This document shows, piece by piece, positions 1 to 11,298 of a DNA stretch of 64,000 nucleotides; the stretch's first letter is position 1, and each line of letters opens with the position of its first letter. This DNA comes from Cryptomeria japonica (Eukaryota > Streptophyta > Pinopsida > Cupressales > Cupressaceae), in contig NC_081415.1 of NCBI RefSeq assembly GCF_030272615.1, forward strand, positions 267,544,425 through 267,608,424, read 5' to 3'. A program made the translations under genes and the position numbers. Below the pieces are notes generated by a model. The model searched no databases. It was given only the letters and a program-made list of their open reading frames with translations, and was not told the DNA's origin.

Positions 1-690
1 AGTTGCACAACTATTTTAAATAAATAAATGATTTATTTAAAATCCTATTTATCCTCACATTCATTTATCCCTTGGATAAAAGGAATATCCATTAACCTGA
101 CCCTAACCCAACCCCCTAGGTTAACCATCACGTCCCTTCAAGCATTTAATGCTCCTTATCTCTCCTCTCAAGCCTCCTCATGGTGACACTTGTCAACATG
201 GGATTTTGTTGAAAGTCTCACATGGATTGAATATCTTTCAATCCTAGCCCTTGTTAAGATTTCTCAATCTTAACCCTTCATTTCCCCATTTATTTTATAA
301 ATAGAACCCTTCTCCTCAACCAAAGAAGGAAGCATTAGAGTATTGTTGTTATACTGGTATTAGAATAGATCTTTTTCATAGAATCACTATCTACACTTGC
401 ATATCATTTTCTTATCATATTCAACCATCTTGAATCTCCATATGGCATCCATGGCTAGTGCTAAAAGTTGAGAGCTACACTCATGTGTAACTTGGAGAGG
501 AGAGGAACAAGGGAGGAGCAACTATGAGCATCGTGATTAGCATTTGGAGGAGTATAGTTTATCTATTCTATGTTTGTATGCTTTCTATTTCATGCTTAAT
601 ATCTCTCTTGATATGTCTATTTAGGATAATCTTTTGTTGCTAACACTAACGTTTGTTTCTTGTGCTCTTGTGTGTGTTGTCATCAAACAA
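1..690 (+). mobile_element. Probable 5' LTR of element A (start outside window)
   Basis: AT-rich DNA with a TATAAATAG box at 296-304, followed by roughly 400 bp of transcribed-LTR-like sequence before the leader of a gypsy element. Words such as CCTATTTATCCTCAC near position 50 recur, inverted, in the minus-strand LTR near 43,200, so the two LTR families look related. The left end lies outside the window. I could not place the right end because no clear primer-binding site follows. The sequence does not align by eye with the LTR at 22,431, so its pairing with the rest of element A is uncertain. Confidence 0.45.
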
Positions 691-699
691 ATTTTCTAA

Positions 700-1631
700 T
701 CCTTTTTTGTAGAGCATCACTAGTCTATCCTAGTCAAAACTCTGTCTGTGTCAAAACTAGTCTATCCTAGTTGAAACTATGCTCGTGTCACAAACTAGTC
801 TATCTCAGCTATCCAAAAAAAATCAATCCATCTCAAAAATGGTCATCGTCAGTCATTAAAAACTCGGTCTGTCAAAAATTTTGTCTCTGTCCAATAAACT
901 TTTGTATGAGTCTTATGATTTATCATCCTGCTACATATCTTTTGTTGTACGAAATTTCATCATGTCTAACAGTTTGTCATCTGAGCCTCAGTTCTGTGTC
1001 ATACAAAACCTGATAAATTGTCCTCCTACTTAGGGAATTATCGTCTGGTCTCTGATTTTGTGTCGTATGAAAAACCATTACATTTGTCAGTTTGTCGTCT
1101 GAGGTATACCCATCTATCGTGCGAACATAGGCAACAACTCGTATGAAATTTTGTTTATGTCGTCCTGAAGCTATTAAACTATCGTTTGGTCCTATAAAAC
1201 CTATCGTACGAATCTCTGATTTTGTTAGTCCAGAACATTCAAACTTGCCTAAAATAGTCTACAGCGAGCATAAAACTGGTTATCATCATTCAGAGCATAA
1301 ATAGATCAAAACAGTGCACTCCTGTTGTAGTGTTGCACGATTTTGTTGATCATCTTTCAGCTAGTTCAATCAACCATTTTGTCAAATTTAAGTCATTTAG
1401 ATAACATCTTACACAAGATAGATCTTTCCTGAAACTAGACTGAGTCTTAGTCACTTCTCTTAAATCAAACTAGGTAACTTAGATAAACATCTTACACATG
1501 ATAGATCTTTCCTGAAACCAGACTAAATCTTAGTTGCTTCTCTCAATCGATACGTTAAATGAACAACTATCTCCAAATTTGATCTTGACTTCTGCATCAC
1601 AAACAACTTTAGGTCACATCAGTCAATAAAA
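700..1631 (+). other. Leader of element A with repeated TCGTACGA-like words
   Basis: No gene. This untranslated leader before gag holds tandem variants of 'aaaactagtctatcctag' (720-800) and many near-palindromic words of the form TCGTACGA, TCGTATGA or TCGTGCGA (about 945, 1,067, 1,117, 1,139, 1,204). The same words recur at 20,950-21,130, upstream of the antisense PMD gene of the same element. A short ORF at 771-1,013 shows no recognisable domain and is probably chance. Confidence 0.4.
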
Positions 1632-3500
1632 ATGCCTATTCAAACCAGAAGTTCCTGTAAGAAAGATGCCAAGGACAAAGGACAATCCTTTTTATATCAA
1701 GATAATCCATTTTACGTAAAGGATCCTCTCACTGATAAACCTTCATCATCAGATATGATAGTTTATGATCAGTCCTTGTCTCCCACCATATCTAGAACAA
1801 AATAAGAAAGATGAGTTGCTAAACACAAAACTTATGACAATCTCAGTATCCATGATACCGACAATGATTCCTCATCAAGTGAATTTGAAGCCTCTGAACC
1901 TCCAAAAACTGATATTCATAAATGTCAAAAGGATAAATATTTCTGAAAAATGATGAAGGTTATCATGGCTAGAGAAAAAGAAGACTATTTTCTAGAACTA
2001 GCAAAACAAGGCGCTAAACTTCCTACTGGTTATGACATTGAGATCCTCATCACTAAAGAGGAAGAGACACCATTAGCAATGGTAAACAAACAATTACAAG
2101 CATTACAAACTGAGACCAAAGAACTAAAAAACAAGGATAAATCATCAAAACAATATTCTCTAGACACAATATGCCCATTTCCATTTGACAAAAACATTTA
2201 CATGCCTGCATTTCCTTCATGAGTGGAGATCCCAAAATTTGAAAAATATGATGGTAACTCAAATCCCCAAGACCATATCAGAGAATTTTTTGCTTTGTGT
2301 ATGGAGTTCATGCATGACCAAACGTATCTCATGAGCCTTTTCCCAAGAAGTTTAGGAGGGCAAGCTATGGAATGGTTCTCAAGCCTACCTATGGGAATAA
2401 ATTTTTTTGAAGAATTAATCCAACTGCTTCTAGAACAATACTCCTATAAAATTTGTCACCCAATCACTATGATAGAGCTTTGCAATACCAAACAGAAAAC
2501 AGGAGAGCCCTTTCTCACTTTTCTCCAACGATGGAGAAAGATGTTCTCTATATATTCACGACCTATTCCAGATTCCGAGAAGATGGATATCTTCATCAAC
2601 AACTTAATCCCTGAATTGAAATACAATATCCAAATGCAAGTGCATCCTTCATTCAACAAAATGGTAGATAATGCCCCCAGGATGGAAGATGTGCTTATAA
2701 AGAAGGGAGATATCTCACTTTGGAAGAAATACAACTGGGATCTAGTTCCAAAGAAAAGAACAAATATTGGAAATATGGTAAAGAAAACGTTGTTAATGAT
2801 GGAGTGGTAGACACTATTAAAGAAAAATCAAAATCCACGATATTTAACTTGGCTAGTGGCATGCAAGCACTCAAAGCAGCTGAAATCGCAACAGAAAATC
2901 CTCTGAAGAAAGTAAAAGAGTGGTCTAAAGAGAAACCTTGGCTTTCGAAACCTAAACGCGAATTCACTCCTCTAGAAGAATCATACGAATCCGCTTTCAA
3001 AACTTTATTGGCAAACGATCTGATAACCTTACCAGACAATTCTAGGCCATATGATCCGGAAGTTAAACCAAAATGGTGGAGAGAAAACGAATACTGTGAA
3101 TACCATCAAAACAAAGGTCATAACACAAACAATTGCATGAAGCTCAAGCATGAGATTCAAGATATCATTGATGCTGGCAAAATTGTTGTTGGAAATCACA
3201 CAACTAATGCTGATCATAAAGCTTTTAAAGATCCCTTACCTATTTATGAACAAGGTGATTCCTCAAAGTCAAAAGGAGGTGCCAAAGTTAATTACACCTA
3301 TACCAGCAATGACAATGTGATCAACATGATTGAGTCTTCCCAACCTGAATATTGCAATGTGATTATAATAAAAGATAAACAAAATGAATCACAAAATGCA
3401 AATGCTGTGACCCACGCTAAAAAGAAAGTCACTCTTGAAGGAGCTAGTTCTTCAACTCCTACTCAAACAATGTCAAACCTACCAACCTCATCAAACAAAC
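1632..3500 (+). pseudogene. gag: Gypsy (Tat-type) gag, broken
   Basis: Capsid/nucleocapsid gene of a Ty3/gypsy element. It can be read from the ATG at 1,632 (MPIQTRSSCKK...), through a stop near 1,800 and frame changes, into the capsid domain at 2,223-2,720 (KFEKYDGNSNPQDHIREF, then QAMEWFSSLP), which has the typical retrotransposon-gag layout. A frameshift near 2,710 moves reading into the frame that starts at 2,720. A nucleocapsid knuckle lies at 3,095-3,136 (CEYHQNKGHNTNNC). It has Cys-X2-His-X4-His-X4-Cys spacing, as in the Tat lineage, rather than plain CCHC. The region after it is Lys/Ser-rich linker. Stops and frameshifts mean no functional Gag is made from this copy. Confidence 0.85.
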
Positions 3501-3599
3501 AAAAAGATACAACATTTGATAAATTTAAATGGCTAACTTCATCATCATCCACTGCATATAGCATTGTTGAACAACTGAAAAGAAAGAATGCTCGAATAT

Positions 3600-4250
3600 C
3601 CATCTTTGAATTGCTCAAAATCTCTTCTGCTCATAAAGAGATCCTGGACAAAGCATTACTCACAACTAATGTCCCAAAAGATTTAGATATCGATCAATTT
3701 CAATCTATGGTGGGTCACCTGACTTCGCCTCATTATCTTACTTTCTCTGAAGAAGATGACAACTCGCTGAATCACCCACATAACCAACCATTGCACATTG
3801 AAGATATGATCCATAAACACCGAGTTAAACATGTTTTGATAGATGGAGGCGTTGGGTTGAATATTTGTACCTATAATCTGCTTACACAACTAGGCTTTTC
3901 TGAAAATGTCATTGATCCGGCCAAGAAAATAACAATCAAAGCTTATGATGAAGAAGAAAGAACCTCTAAAGGTTTGGTACTATTACCAATTAGGGTAGGA
4001 CCCGTAGAAAGATGTTATTTTCCAGGTGATTGATCTTCCTCTATCATACAACATCTTACTGGGTAGGCCATGGATTCACGAAATGAAGGTAGTTCCATCT
4101 ACATATCATCAGTGCTTAAAATTTCCTTATAACGGGGTTGAAGTAAATATTCTCGTTGATACAAACTCTCCCTGTAATGCATTGACAAAGAGTGTTGATA
4201 TCTTTGTGCCTCATAATAGAGCAGCGTCTACACCTGAAAGTTCAAAAACT
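3600..4250 (+). pseudogene. Gypsy aspartic protease, frameshifted
   Basis: The retroviral-type protease domain follows gag in the same polyprotein. The active-site segment VLIDGGVGLNICTYNLL lies at about 3,833-3,885. The D-G-G triplet is usual in Tat-type elements in place of D-S/T-G. A frameshift near 4,022 moves the flap and C-terminal part ([19 protein letters not shown], then KFPYNG) into the next frame. Its role would be to cut Gag-Pol inside the virus-like particle. The frameshift makes it inactive here. Confidence 0.8.
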
Positions 4251-4539
4251 GTGATGAAGGACTTAGAAAAGAAATTAAAAATCACAGATACTGGCATGGA
4301 TGGATACAAGATAGAACCAATACTTTCACTCATTTCTCTTCCTCCATCACCTAGACAGTCAGGAAAATCATCAGAGGTTATGAAGCCACAGACTTCCGCT
4401 CCAAATGTCATATATGATGGTCTCTTTGTACAATACTCTACTTCCCTTGCAAATGAAATAGAAGAGGATGTTGTTCTCAAATGGCTTTTCAAAGAAGATA
4501 GTGAAAACAAAGAAGTAAGACATTGTGAGATTTCTCCAA

Positions 4540-4700
4540 CACGGTATGGTTCAGGATATAAAATGATTCAACGTATGGGATATTCAGGTACTGGTTCTCT
4601 AGGCAAAAATCAAGAAGGTATTATTGAACCCATTTATCTACATACAAAGTCTGCAAATGACAAAGCTGGACTAGGATATAATCCAGGAAAGACATCAGAC
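4540..4700 (+). pseudogene. G-patch-like segment between protease and RT
   Basis: The ORF at 4,026-4,988 carries, after the protease, a short glycine-rich segment [20 protein letters not shown], then EGIIEPI and KAGLGY. This matches the G-patch pattern (aromatic/Gly residues then G-X-G-L-G). G-patch is an RNA-binding module known downstream of protease in betaretroviruses; the family comparison is from general knowledge. Here it lies between protease and reverse transcriptase. Its function in this plant element is not known to me. Confidence 0.6.
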
Positions 4701-4988
4701 CAAAAACATGCTTCTAAGTCTAAGTGGAAGAAAAAGACACTGCCTTCACTATCACAGGAAGTAAAAAATCAACAAACTCAAGAAGAGTATGAAAAAGAAC
4801 AAAAAGAAATATCAATCAAGAGAGAGGAAACAACCAATACTCAAGTCCCAATGGTATCAGCTACACCATTACAAGGAGTAGAAGTCCCAAAGGATATGAG
4901 AGAAGAGGTAGAAAGAATCAGAGAATTTTTTGCACCACTGAAAATTCCAGTCACATACATTGGTAGACAACAAGTAGATGATTCATAA

Positions 4989-6299
4989 ACTGACTTGAAT
5001 GAGTATGAGTGGGGTCCAGATCATCTCTTAGATACATCTAGTACAAAAAATCCAGAAGAGTCCAATGATATCACATATAACACATAAGAGCTGATATGCT
5101 TAAAGCTACAAATGAAGATAGAAGAAATTGGATTAAAAAGATAGGCAGACTATGAATGAAAGCTAAAAGAAGGAAGTACACAAGAAAATTCTTTACCTAC
5201 TGTGTCTCTCTCTAATAGGACAGAACAAATTAGGTATGGCACTACACAAGAAGAATTGGAAGCTACAGAAACAAAACCAGTCATTAGTCCAAAAGAAGCT
5301 GAATGGAGTAGAAGACACAAGTTCACAGAGCCATCAAGGTTATGGCAATAGGTATGTCAGATACAAGTGATAAATGAACTAAATCACGAAGGAACTTGTA
5401 GCATCAAAGATGTAGGTATTGACATTATACATACATTCACTCAATCACTTGAAGAAGAGTCAAAAACTCCCTCTTATGACTCTGACGACTCCGACAACAA
5501 TCCTATTGATGATAATACCTATTCAACATCAAACTCTAACTCTTTTGTCACAATGTTGGAAATTTGTCTACTGATTTTGTTACTTTCGAACCACGCTATG
5601 TAGTCTAGTATGGCATAGAAAACGGTGCTACGAGTAGGTCTATTGGATCTGGTCAACTAAATACTAATGTGCACTTCAATAATCATGTTGTAACTATTCC
5701 TGGTCTTGAGACATTTACGCAAGGTACTCTTCTAGAACTCGACTTGTCAGTGCAAAGTTATGATGATAATAACGTGAACTCTCTCGAACCTATCCAAACT
5801 TTATCTTTGGTACATCCTGAACTAATTGACTATAGTCTCCAAAACCAACCTATGAATGTACCTATCTTTGCCAATGATTATACGTTAGCATACTACCTCA
5901 ATGAAGTTGAACCAATGGACTCTTCCACCAGTGAACATAGTGAGAACATGATTGAAATAGATATCAAGTATCTTAGTCACAAAAATCAAAAGAAAAAAAA
6001 AAAAGATCTGATGGCGACAATCACATTGTGGCAGTGTCAGAATCAAAAATTGAAAAAATAAAGGATGAACCTAAGGGTGAAAACCTCTCTGAGGCACCCG
6101 AAGGTGAGATACTTGATATACTGCCAAGTCATTTTCAGGAAAGGTCTTCTATATTGATTGAACCATCAACCATTAAATATTGGGAGTCAAGAGACACCAC
6201 ATATCATCCACTTAGCTCAATCATTATCAGCAAAAGAGAAAAGATTTCAGCAATCTCTTCCTAGGAAAGAAGATCAACTTTGCATGGACATACTCTGAT
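4989..6299 (+). pseudogene. Degenerate linker between protease and RT
   Basis: About 1.3 kb of low-complexity, acidic, stop-ridden coding sequence joins the protease/G-patch part to reverse transcriptase. Open pieces at 5,367-5,603, 5,669-6,061 and 6,028-6,264 are Ser/Asp/Glu-rich and show no catalytic motif. An A-run at about 5,993-6,004 marks a frame change. This fits the long linker that Tat-type polyproteins carry here. Confidence 0.5.
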
Positions 6300-7148
6300 A
6301 TGCTGGGTCTAGATCCCGATCTCATCATGCACCATCTTTCTATTACACCAGGAGTTAAACCAGTCAAGCAAAAACTCGGCAAGATGCATCCTCATGTGGC
6401 ATTGCTAGTCAAAGCTGAGCTAGAAAATTTGCTAAAAGCTGGATTTATCATAGAAATAGATTATGTTGAATGGATATCAAATATATTACTTGTGTCAAAG
6501 GCAGACAAATCTATTAGGGTTTGCACAGATTTCAGGGATCTCAACAAAGCATGTCCAAAAGATGATTTTTCGTTGCCTAACATTGATATGATAGTGGATA
6601 TGATTGCTGGATATGAGATGTACTCACTAATGGATGGATTCTTCAGTTATAATTAGCTCAAAATAGCTCCTAGAAATCAAGAAAAGATAACTTTCACCTG
6701 TGCATGGGGAACCTTCTATTGGAACGTCATGCCATTCGAGCTAAAGAACGTAGGAGCAACTTACCAAAGAGCAGTAGCTACTATCTTTCATGATATGATG
6801 CATAAAAATATGGAAGATTATGTTGATGACACTTTATTGAAGACTGTGAAGAGATCCACACATATTCAAGAGCTAGGACTCATACTAGATAGAATGGAAA
6901 AATTCAAGCTTCGGCTAAATCCTAAAAAGTGTGCATTCAGAGTGACATCTGGTAAACTACTTGGTTATATCATTTCAAAGAAAGGAATTGAGGTTGATCC
7001 TGAGAAGGTCCAAGCTACAATGGAAATGCCACCTCCAAAGAATATCAATCAAATGAGAAGTCTACAAGGACGTCTCCAGACAATCGGACGCTTTATTTCT
7101 CAGCTAGCAGATAAGGCTCAACCTTTCACAAAAGTATTAAGGAAATGA
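6300..7148 (+). pseudogene. pol: Gypsy reverse transcriptase, one in-frame stop
   Basis: RNA-directed DNA polymerase of element A. It begins with the usual gypsy segment VKPVKQKLGKMHPHVALLVK, then SNILLVSKADKSIRVCTDFR with DLNKACPKDDF, the palm strand MYSLMDGFFSYN, and MPFELKNVGATYQRA. The catalytic box YVDD lies at 6,819-6,830, followed by the thumb (PKKCAFRVTSGKLLGYIIS). A TAG near 6,654 falls where related enzymes have Gln, consistent with CAG to TAG decay. The stop at 7,146-7,148 ends the open stretch before RNase H. Confidence 0.9.
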
Positions 7149-7640
7149 GTAACATACAACTGGGATCAAGAATGTGAAAAACACCTTCAATAAATCAAAT
7201 AATACATGTCTAATCCACCAATATTGATGCCACCAATTCGGGGTAAACCATTGATCTTATACATATCAGCTACTGATTCATCATTGGGGCACTTCTGGCG
7301 CAACAGGATGAAAATAAAAAAGAGAGAGCTATATATTATATCAGCAGAACATTGGTGTCTTATGAAATGAACTATACTATAATAAAAAAAGCATGCTTGC
7401 CATTAGTCTTTGCATCACAAAAATTGAGACACTACATGTTAGCACATTCCATCAAGCTAGTAGCTAAGATTGATCCGCTCAAATATCTTCTCAACAAAGC
7501 AACACTTACAGGAAGATTGGCTAAATGGGTCATGGTTCTTACTGAGTTTGATATTGAATATGTAGAACGCAAAGCTATCAAAGGACAGGTAATTGCAGAT
7601 CAACTTGTTGATGCTCCACTTGAAGACACTCAACCTCAGT
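7149..7640 (+). pseudogene. pol: Gypsy RNase H (first copy), frameshifted
   Basis: The region after the thumb reads as the RNase H of a gypsy pol: LILYISATDSSLG (about 7,255-7,290), then in another frame ALYYISRTL-like sequence and SYEMNYTIIKKACLPLVFA, HYMLAHSIKLVAKIDPLKYL and GRLAKWVMVLTEFDIEYV. This domain removes RNA from the RNA:DNA hybrid during reverse transcription. Stops near 7,192 and 7,200 and a frameshift near 7,290-7,350 break it. Confidence 0.75.
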
Positions 7641-7679
7641 ATATAGAATTTCCAGATGAATCAATAATGCACCTTACTC

Positions 7680-8149
7680 AACAATCATGGAAGATGTTCT
7701 TTGATGGGTCTTTCACTCAACATGGTTATGGTATTGGAATACTTTTTATTACTCCTCAAAAGTATTTAATCCCAAAGGCCTGCAAGATTATTTTCCCTTG
7801 CACAAACAACATTGCAGAGTATGAAGCTTTGGTAAACGGGATCAAGTTGGCTATCGAATGGAAGGTTCTGGAATTACACATCTATGGAGATTCTCAGCTA
7901 ATCATCAATCAAATCAATGATACATATCAGACTCAAGATGAGAAACTAATGCCTTTTAAGAGAATGGTGGATGATCTCAAGAAATATTTTACTTTTGTGT
8001 CACTCCAGCAGATTCCCAGATCCATAAACAGAGCAACAGATGCTATGGCCACCTTGGCATCCATACCAGAGTTACAAGAATCTAATTTTCACTTTGAATT
8101 CCCGGTGGAAGAGTTACGTTACCCTGCCTATGATTCTCCTAAGTTCTAG
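7680..8149 (+). pseudogene. Second (archaeal-type) RNase H of the Tat lineage
   Basis: A second RNase H fold follows the first. It reads MFFDGSFTQHGYGIGILFITP, an active-site Glu in NNIAEYEALVNGIKLAI, and Asp in LHIYGDSQLIINQINDTYQ, ending with RATDAMATLAS. A doubled RNase H with this second 'aRH' type is a hallmark of the Tat/Ogre branch of plant gypsy elements (established knowledge of the lineage). The catalytic D, E, D positions are all present in this copy. Confidence 0.8.
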
Positions 8150-8359
8150 ATGGTCTGTTCTATTATTGGACATGACTCATCTCGCTACAGCCATATTTAC
8201 TCTTATCTACGAGAACAAATTATCCCAGAAAACCTTACCCATAATGAGAAAAGAAACCTAATTTGAAATGCTTCATGGTATGTCATCATCGCTAACGACC
8301 TATTTAGGCGAGGTTTGGATAGTACTTTTCTTAGGTGTCTAGAAACTGAAGAGTCCCAA

Positions 8360-9440
8360 CATGCATTATCATAAGTCCATGAAGGTATTTGTGGATCTCA
8401 TTCAAATGGTCTTACTTTAGCTCGAAAACTACTAAGGGTTGGCTACTACTGGCCAGACATGGAGAAAGACATTATAAAGTTTTCTAAAACTTGTGAGAAG
8501 TGTCAGCTACATGGGAATCTCATACATGCTCCAACAAGGGATATCATACCCTTCATTACACATTGGCCTTTTCAACAATGGGCCTTTGATCTCATTGGTC
8601 AAATATATCCTGCATCATCCAACGGACACAAGTTTATCATAACTATCACTGAGTATTTCACTAAGTGGGTAGAAGCGGTTCTGCTCATCAAAGCAACCAG
8701 TAAACAAGTAGCTCTGTTCATCCTTAACTATATCATATGCAGGTATGGGATACCTTCATCCATCATGACTGGCAATAGAGGATAATTCAAGAATGAAGAT
8801 CTAGACGAGCTTTGTGAGAAATTAAAAATCAAACAACACTGGTCATCCGTATATTACCCTCAAGGAAATGGACAAGCTAAAGCATCTAACAAAAACCTAC
8901 TGACTATCTTTCACAGAACAGTGAACAAATCTATGAGGGATTGGCATCTACAGCTCAATCTTGCACTATGGGCTTATAGAACAAGTATTAGAACACCTAC
9001 TAGGGCTACAACTTTTTCTTTGGTGTATGGGTCTGAAACAGTCTTACCTATTGAGGTGGAAATACCATCTTTGAGAGTTTCATTGCAAGGTCTTGTTATT
9101 GATAAAGACTACAGAATATCTAGATTGGAAGAACTTGAGTTGCTGGATGAATGTCGACAAGTGGCGTTTGATCATCTGAGAGTGTATCAAAAAAGAATGT
9201 CTAAAGGATATAACAAGAAGGTTTGACAATGAGAATTTCGGGTTGGTGACCTTGTTCTGAGAGAAAATCCTAAAAATCAACAGTTTTGAGACAACAAAGG
9301 GAAGTTTAAACCCAACTAGTTGGGTCCCTACATCGTTACTGCAGTCTTTGGCTTTGGTGCCTATCAACTCTCAACTTCAGAAGGGGAACGACTTTGTGAA
9401 CCAATTAACACCATCCACTTGAAAAAGTTATTCACTTAAT
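8360..9440 (+). pseudogene. Gypsy integrase with damaged catalytic core
   Basis: Integrase inserts the cDNA into the genome. The zinc-binding HHCC domain is visible at about 8,375-8,505 (HEGICGSHSNG then CEKCQ), then the core FQQWAFDLIGQIYPASSNGH with the first catalytic Asp. The second Asp position reads Gly (SIMTGNRG, about 8,764-8,783, followed by a TAA), and the Glu position reads Lys in GNGQAKASNK (about 8,868-8,890). The core ends with AYRTSIRTPTRATTFSLVYG. The C-terminal part (FRVGDLVLRENPKNQQ, LGPYIVTAVFGFGAYQL, HLKKLF) runs on to about 9,440 through several stops. Confidence 0.9.
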
Positions 9441-10924
9441 ATTCTCTGCTCCAGCAACCTGTACAACTGATAAATGTCCTTAAAAAAATCCTAAAAATCC
9501 TAAAAAATCTTGAAAAAAAAAAGAGAATCTTTGCCAAGTAGGTGAAACCTGGCAAATAGGTGCCTCTTGTACTTAGATGCTCCATCTATCAACATAATGT
9601 TGGCATTTCTTGCTTTCCCGCATCTTTGATTTCGCTTGTACATATATTTTAGTCGCTTTTATGACATCCTAGTTCCTTTAGAACCCTCATGGCTTGAAAC
9701 TAATCAATGTCCTAGTCTTAGGGTAATCGACTAAGCATTTTATGTGTCCCAAGTAGTATCAACCAAGTCATCTTTTCGTCAATAATATCTGGTCGCCACT
9801 TTGAATCATTCACCTGTCTCCTAACTACTGAAGAGTTTTATCACTGAGTACACAAGCAACACAACATTACTGAAAACAATCACTAAACAGTTTGAGATAT
9901 GCATGAAATTTTCTTTGTGCCCTATCTTTTATATTGGTTTTCGATTATTATTCCCTCTGAGTAACTCGAGGAAGTCTATCTTGACTAAGAGGAGCAAGGA
10001 TTGGGGGCATAATATTTTCTTTGTTTTCTGCTTGTAGGAATGATTCCGATGATTTGGAAACATCTAATCAGCTGGGTGTTTGTGATAAGAGCCTTCACAT
10101 CAAGGTGAAATAGCCACACATACCTCGACTCCACTTATTTGTATGCTACAGGGAGGTTGGCATAATTTATTTGTCTATTTTAAGGGAATCTTTAAATGTG
10201 TAATCTGGGTCCATGCGTAATTTGTCCAAGGATATGAACGAAAAAAGGGTCATTGCAAACAAGATAATTAATATTGCAAATGAAAAGGAAGGAACTCTAA
10301 TCTTCCTGCTATATTTTTAAATGCTTAGTGATGACTATTAAGCATTCCAAATCTAGTGACTAGTTTAAGTTGCATTCATTTTGCATTTTTTGCATTCCGA
10401 GTGATTTTTGCATGATAACAATGATCTCTTTATCTTTTGAATGAGAGTTTGAAGTATCATCATTTCTAAGCTAAGTGGTCTCTTTTTCATCATTTTTCTG
10501 ATCGAGTACTTGTGTATTGAGATGATATTTGCATACATACGCATCTTATATAGATCCATACATTCATTTGCATTCACATTATTGCAAAGAAAAATAAAAT
10601 AAAAATTGCATTACTAGTTACTCATTTTCATCATTTATTTGCATATGAAAAGAAACAAAAACAAACATTCATATTCATTTGCATTACATACATCTATACT
10701 GAATAGATATGCATACATATAGAACAAATCATATAGAAGAAAGCATCTCATAAATAAATTGACATAAGTACAATGAAATCAAATCAAGATCTCATATATA
10801 TAATCATCAATATCATGAAGTACAAGTGATATAAGTGTCATATACAATCTCCCATCGAAGCAAGAATTGTATGGGCTACAAAAAATGGGGTATCTAACAA
10901 AATCTAAGAGCTATAAGAAATCTA
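9441..10924 (+). other. Untranslated stretch between integrase and antisense PMD gene
   Basis: No gene seen. It contains short A-rich repeats of 'aaaaatcct' (9,480-9,520), a purine run GGATTGGGGG near 10,000, and a very AT-rich tract with many 'gcat' words (10,330-10,720). Small ORFs (10,365-10,577 minus; 10,867-11,061 plus) have no recognisable content. Tat-type elements often have long non-coding DNA here. Confidence 0.5.
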
Positions 10925-11298
10925 GCTCTCTGCCTCTCCCTCATCGCCAAGTGGTGGAGGAGGTGGAGCTTGCTGACCGATATCTTATCTCGGTGCTCGA
11001 GTTCCCTCAGATCGTGCCATGTACTGAGAGTAGGGGACAACCTATTGTGCTACAGGAATAGCTACGCTATACGCTGCCACATAATATGTTGCCCGAGTAG
11101 TCTGGTGCAAAACCTCCTACTGAAGAGCATCTCACTTTGCCCTCATCTCTGTGACTTGACAATTGCGCTCTGCTCTGAGCTCCACTAGCTAACGATCATG
11201 CTCAACTCTGACCTCAGCTAGCTGACAATCTCTCTCTACTCTAAGCTTTGCCAGCTATTGGTCCTACTCTGAAAGCTATGTCTGAGCCACTGTCAACT
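10925..11298 (-). pseudogene. PMD-type gene, 3' (C-terminal) part
   Basis: Read on the minus strand, this is the tail of the broken gene whose first part lies at 19,296-20,800. Element B was inserted between the two. One frame gives LAKLRVERDCQLAEVRVEHD, LVELRAERNCQVTEMRAK and later QYMARSEGTRAPR, a Glu/Arg-rich repeat tail as expected of a coiled coil. Nearly all stops are TAG where the repeat calls for Gln (CAG). The frame is open right up to the insertion point apart from these TAGs and resumes in the same frame on the far side. Confidence 0.6.

Noticed and set aside
771-1013. 80-codon ORF in the leader of A
   Set aside because: Overlaps repeated words in the untranslated leader; no domain.
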